Shown here: one piece after another, positions 1-11,127 of the stretch
How positions within the stretch are numbered: position 1 is the stretch's first letter
Layout of the letters: each line of letters starts with the position of its first letter
Position numbers and translations under genes: made by a program
The notes under the pieces: model-generated
What the model was told of the DNA's origin: nothing
What the model saw: the letters and a program-made list of their open reading frames with translations, nothing else
Database searches by the model: none
DNA from: Crossaster papposus
Taxonomy: Eukaryota > Echinodermata > Asteroidea > Velatida > Solasteridae
DNA: 64,000 nucleotides
NCBI GenBank assembly: GCA_037893245.1
Contig: JBAIAA010000014.1
Span: forward strand, 434,001 to 498,000
Reading direction: 5' to 3'

Positions 1-2387
1 CTGTCAATCAGTTGAGACGCTTTCATTATTTGAGTTCTTGTACACTTGTTGAGAAGAAATTGACAGGGCTATGTCGAGCTCCGGAACAGAAGAAGCTTTG
101 GGTAAACAACAAGACAGTGAGAAATCGACCACAACTAGATTGGTCTAAGCTAACAATTTCTTTAACAGGTGAACACAAACAAAACGGGCCGAATTAGAAG
201 AAACAGATTTGGCGAAGGGATCCAGGTGTCTTTTTTTTATCCACAGCCCGAGGAGGTTAACCTCGGACGGGGTATACCAATATAGACATCTTTGCTGCAA
301 AATGTTTCATCCCAACCTAACTGAAACATCTAAGAGTCTTTTTTTGTAGTCAATGATACTTTCATCGGTGCGCCGCCTTCGACGCAGTCTCTCAATCTTG
401 TAGAGACTGTGTTTGGAACATTCTAGGGAAGGACATTATTTGAAAGATACTAGACATTTGTTTTCGTAGGCGATTGTGAGTTAAATTTGGAGAAACAACA
501 TACTACAATACATTACTTGTATATTTAAACTCCAAGCTTTTGTATGACTCCAGCACCATAACAGGATATTTCAAGTGTTTGGCACAATCCTGACAGGTCT
601 CCGCGGACAGTATCGACAAAAGGATATCCTTATTGAACACACACAAATAAAAGGTTGCAATGATCCGCAAACCATCTGGAGAGGTTCTGTTTACAGCCGG
701 GATTTCCTGAGCTGGAGAGCCGTGGTCAGTAAACCCACCTTTCTCTTTCGTTCTTTCTCTGTCGCTATATAGCTGCATTATTTTGGACAAAGCCATCGGG
801 TAAACTAATTTGTCTGAACATTGTCCGGGAATCGTTTAAACAGATCAATTGACGAGTTCATCGAGGGTATATACAAAAATAACTCAGGTCTATTGGATTC
901 AATTTTGTGTGTTCGCCGTTAATAAGATTGAGCAATATATGCTGTCTCTCTTTTGTATGAGGGTGTGACCTTGACAGTTCGAGGAACATTTGATAAACAT
1001 CGCTGTTTTTTGACAGTCGCTTCCAATTCCGATGTTTTGTGGTTTTAATATGTGTCAATATACTGCAGAGAAGCAACTCAAATCAACCACTAAAGGCGTG
1101 GTTCTCAAGAGATGGTCAATGAGTACACATCTCAGCTGAACAAGTTGACAGCCAATGTGTGTAGCAGGGGTTTTAATATAATTAGGCCAACTAATTACAA
1201 GACTAAGAGGTAAACACGAAGCAAGAAGTCAACCAAAACAGAACCGGACAGAAACAAAATGGTCGCCAATCGACTTTAGCCGACTGTTCTGATGAAGAGC
1301 ATCCATGACCCTGGCCATCAACCCATCCAATCACCCACGTCCATAATTCCGGCTATACATGCATAGGAAGAATTCAGGGGCCCCACAGTTGTTTTGTTTT
1401 CAGAGGCTGGGGCACTGAGTCAGTGGGCTTTATAAAAACAAATTTAGTTTGCGTGCCCTGACGTTTTTGGTGGGGCACAGAGAAGGGGGTATAGACCTCG
1501 AGGAGGGGAGGGGTAGTGCCCCATACTAGCTCCTTCACTGAAACCAATCAAGCAATCAATGCAAGGCTTTTTGTTAGGGGTAGTTGCTCTTAATAACACA
1601 ATTCCATATTTGGAGCAAAGTTTACTTGCAAGACACAACCTCTTCTAAGAAACAAAGAAGCAATTTGAGCAGACACACGGAGATATTTCGGAGGAGAGGC
1701 AATTGGAAGGAGGCATGCAGGTTGGCGTAGCCGTTCTTTCCTCGCCTTCCACACAAATATTTCTCCTTCATGGAGTTAAAACCTTAGAGAGACATGTCTC
1801 CCTAGTGTCAATGTCCCCTCAGTACCGTAAAACTTATACTAAACTGTCTCCTTAAGGGTACATTTAGCAACATAATTTACTACTACTATAATAATAACAA
1901 CACCTATTGCCTTTTAAAATCACAAATCTCCCGCGCTTTATCTCAGCAAATGGTGTTTGCCTTCCAATCGTTAAGCTCGCCTAACTGCATTCCTCCACAG
2001 CCCGCATTCATAATCGGACCACCGTCCACACAATGTAATGGCAGCTAATTGTTTTATTGCCATTTTCTAAAGGTCACAGGGTCTGTGGAATTCAATGCCG
2101 TTCCCTCTGCGGCTGGTGGCAACTCGGTTAATTTCTTTCTCTCTGAAGTTTGACGAACTGGGGGAAAATTCTGTGGTCAAAGCAAATTATGTAAGTCCAC
2201 CCATAATAGAGTCTAAACCTCAGCAGGTGGCTCGCGTACAGCCCTCCCGGGCAGGTTGGATAACCCATGGATAATCATTGCAAACAAGGTAATAATTTAA
2301 TAATTGCAACGATTCATGAGTAGATGGGTTTCAAAGTCGATAATATCTTACTAAGATCCATTTAGGCCTAAAGCTTCAAAATCACAT
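1..2387. other. No gene recognised
   Basis: I see no conserved domain, splice-consistent exon or RNA gene here. Reading frames are short (under 100 codons), on both strands, and look random. The sequence is moderately AT-rich. It may be intron or intergenic DNA of a gene outside the window. Confidence 0.5.
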
Positions 2388-3631
2388 TAGTCCAGGCAAA
2401 ATACATAATTTTGTTTTGTTGACCTCAAACAAATTGCAACAAATTGTTTTTCACCACAGTGCACTTCTTAGTATAAGGCCCCTAGAATTACATACTAAAA
2501 GTCTACAAAAATCCAAGTGGTGGAAATATGTATAATTTGCTTAAATCGTTAATCCCTGCCGTGCAATATGTTTATTTCTACATATTTGGGTATAGGTCTA
2601 TATTGTATTTTTTGAAAAGTTTATTTTGGCGATTATACTTGCACATTCTTACTACAATTTCTAAATCATGTAAGTGACTAAATAATTATGAAAATATAGT
2701 AATGGTCCAAAATGACTACAATTATACCCTATAATTTGCACACATTTACCGTGTCTCCAGATATCATCAAGTAGTCAGTGTTGACGTGCTTCAAATTTAC
2801 CAAGTTGCTTACTGGCACAGTTATCCTATTAAAACCTTATGGAAAATCATATGAACAATGATAACATTGTGATATTTAGCCCAGCAAACAAAAACTGGGA
2901 AAAAATGTTGAGTCCCTAAATTGGGCTAACAAGTAGGTGAAGGGTTGCCTAAGGTGAGAGACTTGAACAAGTTCAAGGAAACCTCCTAAATTAAAGATTG
3001 TTGTTGCTTACAATAATCCTATCTACGTTAAAATGTATTTTGGGGATTTCCTTGAACTTGTTCAAGTCTCCCATGTTAGGCAACCCTTTAACTACTTTTT
3101 CGCCCAGTTTATGGACACATCATTTTCCTCCAGTTTTTGTTTGCTGGGCTAAATATCACAATGTTATCATTGTTCCTATGATTTTTCATACGGTTTTAAT
3201 ATGATAACTGTGCCAGTAAGCAACTTGGTGAATTTAAAGCTCACCAATACTGACTACTTGATGATATCTGGAGACAGTGTAATGTGCGCACATTTATATG
3301 GTCACGAAGTTGTCATTTTTGATAATTACTATGTTCTCATAATTATTCAGTCACTTATATGCTTTAGCAAATGGTATCGAAGTAAAGATATGTAAGTAGA
3401 ATCACCAAAATAAACTTTTCAAAAAATTAAAAATATACATATATACCCAAATATGGGAATAAATATATTACGCGGCAGGGATTAACGATTTATGCAAATT
3501 ACTCATATTTTCACCACTTGGATTTGTGTAGACTTTTAGTATGTAATTCTAAGGACCTTATAGAAGTGCACTGTGGTGAAAAACAATTTGTTGCAATTTG
3601 TTTGAGGTCAAAACTTATTTTTCCTGGACTA
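2388..3631. mobile_element. Foldback element family A, copy 1
   Basis: The left half reappears as its reverse complement in the right half over nearly the whole 1.24 kb, so the element can fold into one long hairpin. It starts TAGTCCAGGCAAAATA and ends in the complement of that. The arms include the palindromic AGCCCAGCAAACAAAAA blocks near 2880 and 3135. No coding capacity is seen, which makes it a non-autonomous foldback/MITE. A second copy lies at 17355-18595. I could not define a target duplication. Confidence 0.85.
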
Positions 3632-3775
3632 CATTCTTATTTGAAATTGAGAGCTCTTTTTTATTTTCATTTAATCGTAGGTTTTTGGTTTTTTTGAAAA
3701 TCAGCAGGTAAAATATAGACCTGTTAATTTTAGCATATACATATACAAGTTCAATGTGCAAATCAAACTAAAGCC

Positions 3776-4097
3776 TAAAGGTAGGATACACCATTGGTAA
3801 TTGCTTGAATTATCAGGAATGGGTGAATTTGGGGGGTCGTATTTTATAGTAAATATCTATTTAACTGACCTGTCCGAAGTTTTACAATCATGAATGCTGA
3901 GAAAAGCAAGAAAAACGGCGTTCGCTTTGTTTTTATTAAATTCATTTTTTCGGAACAATTACACTTATTGCCTACAGGATATCTAGCGCAATCATTTTGC
4001 TGGATGCCTAAAATCATTATTTACTTTCAAATAGATATTTCCTAATAATTCAGTAGTAAAAAAATCGATATCTGCAAATGGTGTATCCTACCTTTAA
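3776..4097. mobile_element. MITE family B, copy 1
   Basis: Terminal inverted repeats start TAAAGGTAGGATACACCAT and close with GGTGTATCCTACCTTTA. The body includes a conserved segment ending GGATATCTAGCGCAATCATTTTGCTGG. Related copies lie at 8508 (fragment), 22515, 28602 and 36090. The TTAA at several ends suggests TTAA-specific insertion, as in piggyBac-type MITEs. No coding capacity. Confidence 0.85.
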
Positions 4098-4763
4098 ATC
4101 AAATGTAGCAAATATATAATAAAGGCCTATAGAAATGTCACTACATGAACAACGATTACCTTGTTTTGACATGGTGGTGTCTCTGCGCTTGCACACTGAG
4201 CATGGACAAGAATGGACGCAAAATGTCCGAGCAACTAACACAAAAACCGCATCGCTGTAATTAACATTACACCGTCGGATGTCACGGTGGGGTTCAGCCA
4301 TCAATTCTCGAAATGCCAAACCCGCAGGGGCAATCGAGGTAAAAGAATGCCTGTGTGAATTTATGGCATTGTTGTGGCCCGTATTATAATTAGATTTGCA
4401 CTTTGGTCGTGTCGGGACAATGCCTCGTTGACGTGCTTCAATGTACAGCAAGCAAACAATTCTACCGCGAATTGACTCTCTCGATAGCTCATACTCATTA
4501 TAGACGTATCACCTGGCACTATGCTGGGGATTATAGTTCAGAACTTTTGACCAGCCAATATGTACACTCTAAAAACAGATGGCTTGAAAATAACAAATTT
4601 ATTGGTAAATACTGGTGCGAAACACAGTACCCTCTGGGGACTTGAACACAATTGGGACAATGGGAGTGAAAAGGTCTCCAAAGGGTAATTTCTATAGATG
4701 AATAGGTCTCCATTAGGAATTTCACAAATTAGATTTTTGGATTGTACTTAAATTACTCAAAAA
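4098..4763. other. No gene recognised
   Basis: Nothing supportable here. Open frames on both strands are under 135 codons, overlap each other and match no family I know. Confidence 0.4.
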
Positions 4764-4819
4764 CTAGGGTTAGAGTGTGGGTTAGGGTTAGTGTTTGGGT
4801 TAGGGTATAATATAGGGTA
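4764..4819 (+). repeat. Short TTAGGG-like interstitial tract
   Basis: A degenerate run of TTAGGG/GTTAGGGTTAG units, with variants such as TTAGTG and TTTGGG, covers about 56 bases. It resembles the telomere repeat of most animals, but is short and imperfect. An interstitial relic or a chance G/T-rich tract are both possible. Confidence 0.5.
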
Positions 4820-5217
4820 TATTGGGTCGAAATTTCAACCCAGGAAAATAATTGTGGTTAAAATGGGAGCATTTTGAAAAACGTGCTCGACTTTCTAACC
4901 ATTTTGTACGCCAGAACAAAGCCATGTCTCCACAGTGATATGATACAAAAACGCGAATGTATGTTTCCAACCAATTATATGTGTAAATTTTAATGGTTAT
5001 TTTGACCAGTGTTTTTGTTAAAATGACCAATATCACTAGTTATTTCGTTCCCTATTTTGGTTAAAATTTACCAATATCATTGGTTGGACCATATCTATCA
5101 ATCTGTTTTAGGGTGTACGTGCTCCCACGGGGCGGGTATAATGACGGCGCATAATTACCTCAAATCTTCCCAGAATTGGACTTTTTTTTCTCTACCGCCA
5201 AATTGTGTCACTCGATG

Positions 5218-5407
5218 TAGTCTTGTTTGCAAGACGATCTTTATCGCGGTATATGCAGCGCGCGTAGGCCGCCGATGCGGGCGTCCTTTAACGTACGCCG
5301 TACCTTACACGCAATGACCTTCGATAACCGAAGGTTATTCGCGCGTGGTCTACGGCGTACGTTTGAGGGCGCCCCGCATCGCGAAGATCGTCTTGCAAAC
5401 AAGACTA
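5218..5407. mobile_element. MITE family D, copy 1, with 9-bp target duplication
   Basis: A 190-bp GC-rich palindromic element starts TAGTCTTGTTTGCAAGACGA and ends in its complement. It is flanked by the exact 9-bp duplication CACTCGATG (5209-5217 and 5408-5416). A 9-bp duplication is typical of Mutator-like transposons. Near each end the sequence TCTTG-TTTG-CAAGA can form its own small hairpin. Other copies: 23278-23469 and 30705-31085. Confidence 0.9.
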
Positions 5408-6880
5408 CACTCGATGGTGCAAACAATTTGGTAATTATGCCGCTGTCGTGTCGGATTTTTCGACCGACTTTCAAACTGCAGCAACTCACATTAAACATTT
5501 TGTCTGTGAACACACTTTTAAAGGGCCATGCAATGTAATTTGCTTCATGCAAACCTTTTATACAAATGCGAAAATGGCATCCGTCCACTTTCTCTGGAGA
5601 AACAGGACCTTAGATGGACGGCCCCCAAAACCAGGGAGTTGAGCCTCGGCTGTATTTACACAATTCTATTTTTTTTGTAAAGCCAATTCCCGTCTCCTTT
5701 TTCAAAACAAATGCTAATGAGCTCGGGCAGAAATTCTCATACTAATTACTGTAGTACACCCCTAGCCCTGTTTTAGCCTAACCTACACCCACAGTGCTAT
5801 AGTGTCTGAAAAATAGTGAAAGGCTTCGCACGCCGAGTATGGCCGCAACTACACTGAACGTCTGATTTTTGCACGGTGCCCCTTTCACAAAACAAAATTC
5901 TAACTTGGCCACCATTCTCAAACCGGCGTCTGCGGCTTTATGTGACGACGACTGACCACGAATGGCGCCTATTCCAGAACGGCTACTTCGATTCGGGACG
6001 GGAGACAACGAGAACGAAAAGCCGAGCGAAACCATCGATCTGCGCTTGCGCGAAACCGAACATGTCTCTGTCCTGTTGAGTAATTGGGAACGGTTTTCGG
6101 GTGAAAAAGCGTCCGGTCTGTAAGTACGACGGAGCGGTATATTTTGAACACTAGTATGCGTTCCTTATGTCGTCCGTTGTTTTCTAAGACCTAGAAGTGA
6201 GCTGAAAACAGATTTGGAATGCTAAGGAATTTTTAAACATGTAGTTGTTTCCAAACATTATTTTGGGATTTGGGTTATTTTTGCGGCCTTGAAAAACAGC
6301 ATAATTATGTTCATAGATAAATTATCTAAACTTGGTGGTTATGCAAATATAGAACACAAAATTCACAAGATTTATAAATAGTGATGATTTAGGTTTCATG
6401 TTTGAAACTGTGCTTCTAAAAGAAGAAAGCCACGCCCCTTTTAGGGGTATCCAAGGTTTTTACTTGAGCTTATCTCAAACAACAGTCTCATGTGTTTTCT
6501 AAGACCTATAGAAGTGATATGAAATTTGAAAGCAGTTTTGGGAATCTTAGAAGCTCTATTTATATGAATTGATATGTTTCTAAAATTTAATGTTGGAAAA
6601 CATCCATTCTGGGGGCGAAAGGTAATTACAAATCAATAGCTGTCATTATCATACTGTAAATCAGGATTACTCCGTGCATTGATGTCATACAGAAGCATGA
6701 ACTGTTCATCGTCAACAACTTTAGTTATGATCTCTAATCTCAATATGACTTTTTATAGGGCAGACGCAGGTGCAACAAAATATAAGCGGTACGTTGAACA
6801 GTGACCAGTTGGCTTGGTAAAAACCATGGTAAAACATTTTAAAATGTGGTTACCCAAGCCCACTAGATACAACAGGGGCC
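5408..6880. other. No gene recognised; GC-richer patch at 5.8-6.1 kb
   Basis: No domain or exon could be supported. The 5.82-6.13 kb stretch is richer in CG dinucleotides than its surroundings and has overlapping short open frames on both strands. A promoter-like CpG patch or an old element is possible. Confidence 0.35.
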
Positions 6881-7251
6881 AATTGACCATTTGCGTGTGG
6901 AATTTGAATAATATCTGGTACACTTACTTGTTCACACAGCTTGGCACAGTTTACATTTAAATTCTCCAGACCAAAGACACTGTTGCTATATCACGTGATT
7001 CGGGGCAAGCCTTACGCTAGCAACCCCCGGCTCTGGAATGGTCTGGTGTCTTTGTACCATTCTCAACCATTGTGAACAATGTATTGGTGCTGATCGTCTC
7101 TAACGTAACTATGCAAGAGCTTGCCCCGAATCACGTGATATAGCAACAGTGTATTTGGTCTGGATAATTTAAAGTCAAAATGTGCCAAGCTGTGTGAACA
7201 AGTCAGTGTTAACAGTACCATTTAAATTCTACACGCAAAATAATGGTCAAT
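6881..7251. mobile_element. Foldback element (370 bp)
   Basis: The left arm (AATTGACCATTTGCGTGT, TTGTTCACACAGCTTGGCACA, CGAATCACGTGATATAGCAA on the opposite strand) is repeated inverted on the right. This gives an imperfect palindrome around about 7060. No coding capacity; non-autonomous. Confidence 0.8.
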
Positions 7252-7262
7252 TTCATGGCTCT

Positions 7263-7490
7263 GTTAACCACATAATTCCGAGCTTATGGTCACCATTTTC
7301 CGCTAACCGCGATAGCAGAAAAATCCTGTGCTTACCCTGTGAGCACAGAATCCTTAGTTAAGGGTTGTACGCATGCTCAGAGACCAAAATGCCTCGTTAA
7401 CGCGTGAAATACGTTTACCGTAAGCACCAAATTTTCTGCTATCAGCAGGGATTTTTCGCTAACGGTAAGTAGAGCCAAGAAATTGGGCCC
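7263..7490. repeat. Dispersed repeat family G ('AAATTGGGCCCAG' end)
   Basis: This segment ends AGCCAAGAAATTGGGCCCAG and contains repeated TTTTCTGCTA / GCTAACGGTAA blocks. Related sequence occurs near 25735-25790 and 35085-35190, and in part near 37690. Short inverted blocks (TTCTGCTATCAGCAGGGA) are present. A non-coding dispersed repeat. Confidence 0.65.
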
Positions 7491-7608
7491 AGATGATATT
7501 GACGTCATTATCGGTTTGTTAGTTGCAATTTAATTCACCATCATAACAACATTTCGAAAATAGGGTCCAAAATCAATGTTAGTGCTGCCGCCATTTTGTT
7601 TTGCACCA

Positions 7609-7770
7609 TCTAGACAATTAACTCTTCTTACAGCTAGATTTGTGTAACGTTGTAGCCGTAGCTGTAGCCATAGACGGCATTTCGGACAGCGCTACGAAAA
7701 TGGCCGCCGCGGACAATAACCGTAGCTGTAGCTCTAGACACCTGTTTCGAACACGGCCTAAGGCTGTAAA
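7609..7770. mobile_element. Repeat family F, copy 1 (fragment)
   Basis: The segment carries TAGCCGTAGCTGTAGC, GGCATTTCGGACAGCGCTAC and a terminal block (TTTCGAACACGGCCTA). These recur at 11874-12300 and 16150-16505, where the end reads GGCCGTGTCCGAAACG. The repeated GTAGC triplets give it a simple-sequence look. Non-coding. Confidence 0.7.
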
Positions 7771-7827
7771 CAAACATTGCGTAACCTCGATATAATACAG
7801 ACGATATTGTTGTAATTCTTGCATTAT

Positions 7828-8005
7828 CAGACTGACGTCAAATCCTGACTATAATTATTCTGATGTCTGGTCGACGTCAAAATGTTGACGCCAGAATGAC
7901 GTCACTGAATGCTGACAATATTCTGACGTCTGGTAGACGTTGAAATTTTGACGCCAGAATGACATCACTTGATGCTGACTAGTTGAAATGTTGACACAGC
8001 TGACG
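7828..8005. repeat. Cluster of TGACGTC motifs in an imperfect ~65-bp duplication
   Basis: Two imperfect units of the type GACGTCTGGT-(A/C)GACGTY...TTGACGCCAGAATGACRTCA stand in tandem, with further TGACGTCA sites on both sides. TGACGTCA is the palindromic CRE/ATF core. Whether it is regulatory here or simply part of a repeat cannot be decided from sequence. Confidence 0.6.
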
Positions 8006-8507
8006 TCATGCGCCGACGAAAATTGCTGACACACATATGCATTTTTTTTCACGTCGGCACAACGTATAAACCTTGGCACTGACGGCGACGTATACCGACC
8101 TATGCCGACCGTACCTTTGCCAACGTTGGTCTGGGCCGTCTGGGCAGTTCTCAATAATTATATTTGTTTGGTCTTTTATATTGTTTGGTTCTGTATATTT
8201 GCAGTAGTTGGTCACTTAATTACCGTGGGGAAAAAAACCAGTGTATGTGGGCACGAGCGAAAGCTAAGCCGTGAATTGCCATTCAGGCCTATGATAAAGT
8301 CTGCTGAATATTTGTGGAATTTACGGAAGAACATAACCTCTCGAAATAAAAACAAATGTGGTTTTACGAAAATGTTTAAAACTGCCAATCCCATGCATGA
8401 CGTGGGTATTTCTACCATTCTGTTTGTCCAGACGTTACTCAATTACTAGAATGTTCGCATATTTTGTTACTCACGTTCATTATTGTTGAGTTTTGTGGTG
8501 AACTCGG
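8006..8507. other. No gene recognised
   Basis: A 115-codon open frame (8102-8449, +) has a hydrophobic stretch near its start. It shows no recognisable domain, and its 5' part overlaps the repeat edge. I do not call it a gene. Confidence 0.35.
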
Positions 8508-8672
8508 ATAGTTTATAAAATAGAATTCAATTTTTCGGAACAATTACAGGATATCTAGTGCAATAATTTAGCTGGATGCCTAGAATCCTTATTTACTTTC
8601 AGATAAGTAAGATACTTCTTAATAATTCGGTACGGTAGTAAATATTTTCGATATCTGCAAATGGTGTTTCCT
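8508..8672. mobile_element. MITE family B, truncated copy
   Basis: Matches one half of family B (ACAGGATATCTAGTGCAATA, then GATATCTGCAAATGGTGT) but lacks the second terminus. Confidence 0.7.
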
Positions 8673-9180
8673 AATAGTTGCAAATGGTATACACATGTAC
8701 TTACCTTTATTTCCCAGTCGAAAATCATACAAAGCGTAACGTTTTCGTACGATCATTAGCTGCATGATGTTCGCAAAATGGTGTACATACAGCGAACTCG
8801 AGTCTCCTTGAAACTCGCGCGCCAATGCCTACTAAAAGGCCGTTTAGGAATTGCACCCATTTAAGAATGGGATTTGTCAGCTGATCTGATCTTAGCACCG
8901 CAACTAGCTAGACTGATCTTACTGGTGGACAAGGCGCGAGGCATGACTAGTTATCTGATCTTATCAATACAAGTGACTTGCAAAATTTTGTTTAGGCGTT
9001 ATAAATAAACTACTGAACTTTACCATGTAGCTAGCTATAATTATGGTTAAACAATGCGATAAAAAAACTTAAACTCGACTACAGGGTAGACCTAGTAGTA
9101 CAGTATCGATTCTTTTCTTGAATCAAACGCAATCTTTTCTACTACAACAGGAATTAATAAATATATTAATAAAGTATGAG

Positions 9181-9217
9181 CATAGACATGGAGTTTTTTT
9201 TCGTCTCCATGTCTATG
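9181..9217. other. Perfect 13-bp hairpin upstream of the luciferase-like gene
   Basis: CATAGACATGGAG and its exact complement CTCCATGTCTATG are separated by an 11-base T-rich loop, about 165 bp before the start codon. No function can be assigned. It could form a cruciform or RNA hairpin if transcribed. Confidence 0.6.
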
Positions 9218-9382
9218 GTATGAGAGAAGTTTTGTGCAAGATATGGCAAAACCGAAATACGAAAAATCCCAGCAGAATTTCTTCCGAGTGTTGTTGTTTA
9301 ACTCTGATTCGATACTATAGAATCTAAAGATTGGTGGATATAGTGTTGCTTGGATTCGATATTTTTTTCATTCAGCTTCATC

Positions 9383-10381
9383 ATGGCGTCCAGGCTGCGC
9401 GTACTTACAAACACTCTCGGCTTCCTACACCCGAGCAACGCCACTGCCTCCGTGGCAGGCAGGCAGGTGTCCAGTTCAGCTCCCCACATCACCAAGGCAG
9501 ACGACTGGTGGGGGAAATGCCGCCGGGTGAAGATTCTAGACGGGGAGATGAGCTACTACGACTCGGCTCCCACTCCCAGTCAGAAGTCCGGCGACGCGGT
9601 GGTGTTCTTGCACGGCAACCCAACGTCGTCCTTCCTGTGGCGTAACGTGATCCCCCACGTCGAGGGCACACGGAGGTGCCTTGCCCCGGACCTGATCGGC
9701 ATGGGACGGTCCAGCAAGCTTCCCATTTCGTACAAGTACAAGGAGCACTATCGGTACCTGTCTGCGTGGTTTGACGCCGTCAATCTACCGCCCAAGGTCT
9801 CTATCGTCTGCCACGATTGGGGTTCCGGGTTGGGCTTCCACTGGTGCCACATGCATCCGGACCGGGTCAAGTCTATCATTCACATGGAGAGCGTCATAGC
9901 CACGGTTCCCGATTGGAGCTTTTTCCCCGATTTAGCCCGGGAGATATTCCAGAGTCTGCGCTCCGACGCCGGAGAGGGCATGGTCCTGGACAACAACCTC
10001 TTTGTGGAGCTGCTGTTTCCGCGGGCCATCATTCGCAAACTGAGCGAGGATGAGATAAAGGCGTATCGCGAGCCGTTCCGTAACCCTGGCGAAGACCGGC
10101 GCCCAACACTGACCTGGCCGCGTGAGATTCCATTCGAAACCGACGGGCCGCAAGACGTGGTTGCCATTGTCAACGCCTACCATGATTGGCTGGCCAAGTC
10201 GGCTGACATCCCGAAGCTCTTCATTGACGCAGACCCGGGGTTCTTCTCTCCGCATATCCGCAGTGTCTGTGCTCATTGGCCCAATCAGAAGACGACCAAG
10301 GTCAAAGGTTTACACTTCTTGCAGGAAGATTCGGCTGATGACATCGGCAAAGCCATTCATAAATTCCTGTCTGAACTTTAA
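9383..10381 (+). CDS. Renilla-luciferase-like / haloalkane dehalogenase-family hydrolase, single exon
   Basis: An intact 332-residue alpha/beta-hydrolase. The oxyanion motif HGNP lies at residues 77-80. The nucleophile elbow is HDWGSG with Asp145 and Trp146, the acid is Glu169 in HMES, and the base is His311 in KGLHFLQED. These match the Asp-Glu-His triad of Renilla luciferase and subfamily-II haloalkane dehalogenases, as I know them. Renilla luciferase has about 311 residues; the excess here is an N-terminal extension of ~33 residues, rich in Arg/Ser/Thr with one early acid-free stretch, which could be an organelle-targeting peptide. I chose the ATG at 9383 (context TCATCATGG); the frame upstream has only non-ATG codons. 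It is the most GC-rich stretch of its neighbourhood and has no introns. The substrate could be coelenterazine or a halogenated compound; sequence alone cannot say which. Confidence 0.9.
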   Translation: MASRLRVLTNTLGFLHPSNATASVAGRQVSSSAPHITKADDWWGKCRRVKILDGEMSYYDSAPTPSQKSGDAVVFLHGNPTSSFLWRNVIPHVEGTRRCLAPDLIGMGRSSKLPISYKYKEHYRYLSAWFDAVNLPPKVSIVCHDWGSGLGFHWCHMHPDRVKSIIHMESVIATVPDWSFFPDLAREIFQSLRSDAGEGMVLDNNLFVELLFPRAIIRKLSEDEIKAYREPFRNPGEDRRPTLTWPREIPFETDGPQDVVAIVNAYHDWLAKSADIPKLFIDADPGFFSPHIRSVCAHWPNQKTTKVKGLHFLQEDSADDIGKAIHKFLSEL

Positions 10382-11056
10382 AATCAAACCTTTGAATTCC
10401 TTGATAGAAATAATTACTTTACCTCCTTGATTTTTCATCCTTGATTTTTCTTCTCTCTCGTTTTGTGTGTGATTAGTCAGTTTAGTTGCTGGTAAAATCG
10501 TGCTAAAATTTATACCGCATCCCCTTCAAATTAGTTTTAAAATTTTCAGTTTTAGTGGCATCTGATTACATGTAGCTATTTTTTGTGCTACAGCATGCAA
10601 TTCTTTTACTATTTTGACTAAAATGAGCAAAGTAAAAGTAAAGGCCTAAAGGTCATTGTAGGTCAAATCGCTTGGACAATAGAAATATAAAAAAATAATG
10701 CCAACATTTGATTATTTATGGTGTAGCCTTTATATAAAAAAACAAAAAACATCAAATTTGATTTACAAATTGGCGGCCATACCCATTTTGGCCCAATTCG
10801 CAAAAAAATGCAGGCAGTAGCACGAAAACAGCTAGTTGGATTCCACAAAAACTTGATTATTTGTTTTTAGCCAAAAATAATGTTTGTGTTGTAAGAAAAA
10901 AATTCCTATCCTCATTGAGTGATCCCCACAATGTCGCCTCCCAGTTAGTATCGAAAATTTAGCGTGATCCCTGGCCACACGGAATTCTGGTGTTTATGAC
11001 TTCTAACTAGCGCCCTCTAACAAAGATACTGACAATTTCGAAGACCGCCAACATAG
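10382..11056. other. 3' flank of the hydrolase gene; no further gene
   Basis: AT-rich. No canonical AATAAA is seen in the first 300 bases after the stop codon, so the poly(A) site is not identified. Nothing else is supportable. Confidence 0.4.
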
Positions 11057-11127
11057 GGCAAGATAGCTCAGTCGGTAGAGTGCCTGTCAGGTATTCCGGA
11101 GGTCGCAGGTTTGAGCCCCACCTTGCC
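11057..11127 (+). repeat. tRNA-like sequence, probably a SINE head or tRNA pseudogene
   Basis: The 71-base segment has a seven-pair acceptor-like stem (GGCAAGA with CCTTGCC, one mismatch), an A box (TAGCTCAGTCGGTAGAG) and a B box (GGTTTGAGCCC). The anticodon and T stems do not pair well, so it is unlikely to be a working tRNA. A tRNA-derived SINE promoter head or a decayed tRNA is more likely. The downstream ~140 bases may be the SINE body. Confidence 0.55.

Noticed and set aside
4050-4451. 133-codon frame on the minus strand with several Cys
   Set aside because: Runs out of a family B MITE into unique sequence; composition looks random.
4764-4819. True telomere
   Set aside because: Only ~56 bp of degenerate units inside unique sequence.
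5241-5588. Arg-rich 115-codon minus-strand frame
   Set aside because: Most of it is the GC-rich body of MITE family D; the same frame recurs in copy 2.
8102-8449. 115-codon frame with a hydrophobic segment as a membrane protein gene
   Set aside because: No family match, overlaps repeat sequence at its 5' end, no supporting splice or promoter signal.
11057-11127. Functional tRNA gene
   Set aside because: A and B boxes and the acceptor stem are present, but anticodon and T stems do not pair; a SINE head or tRNA relic fits better.
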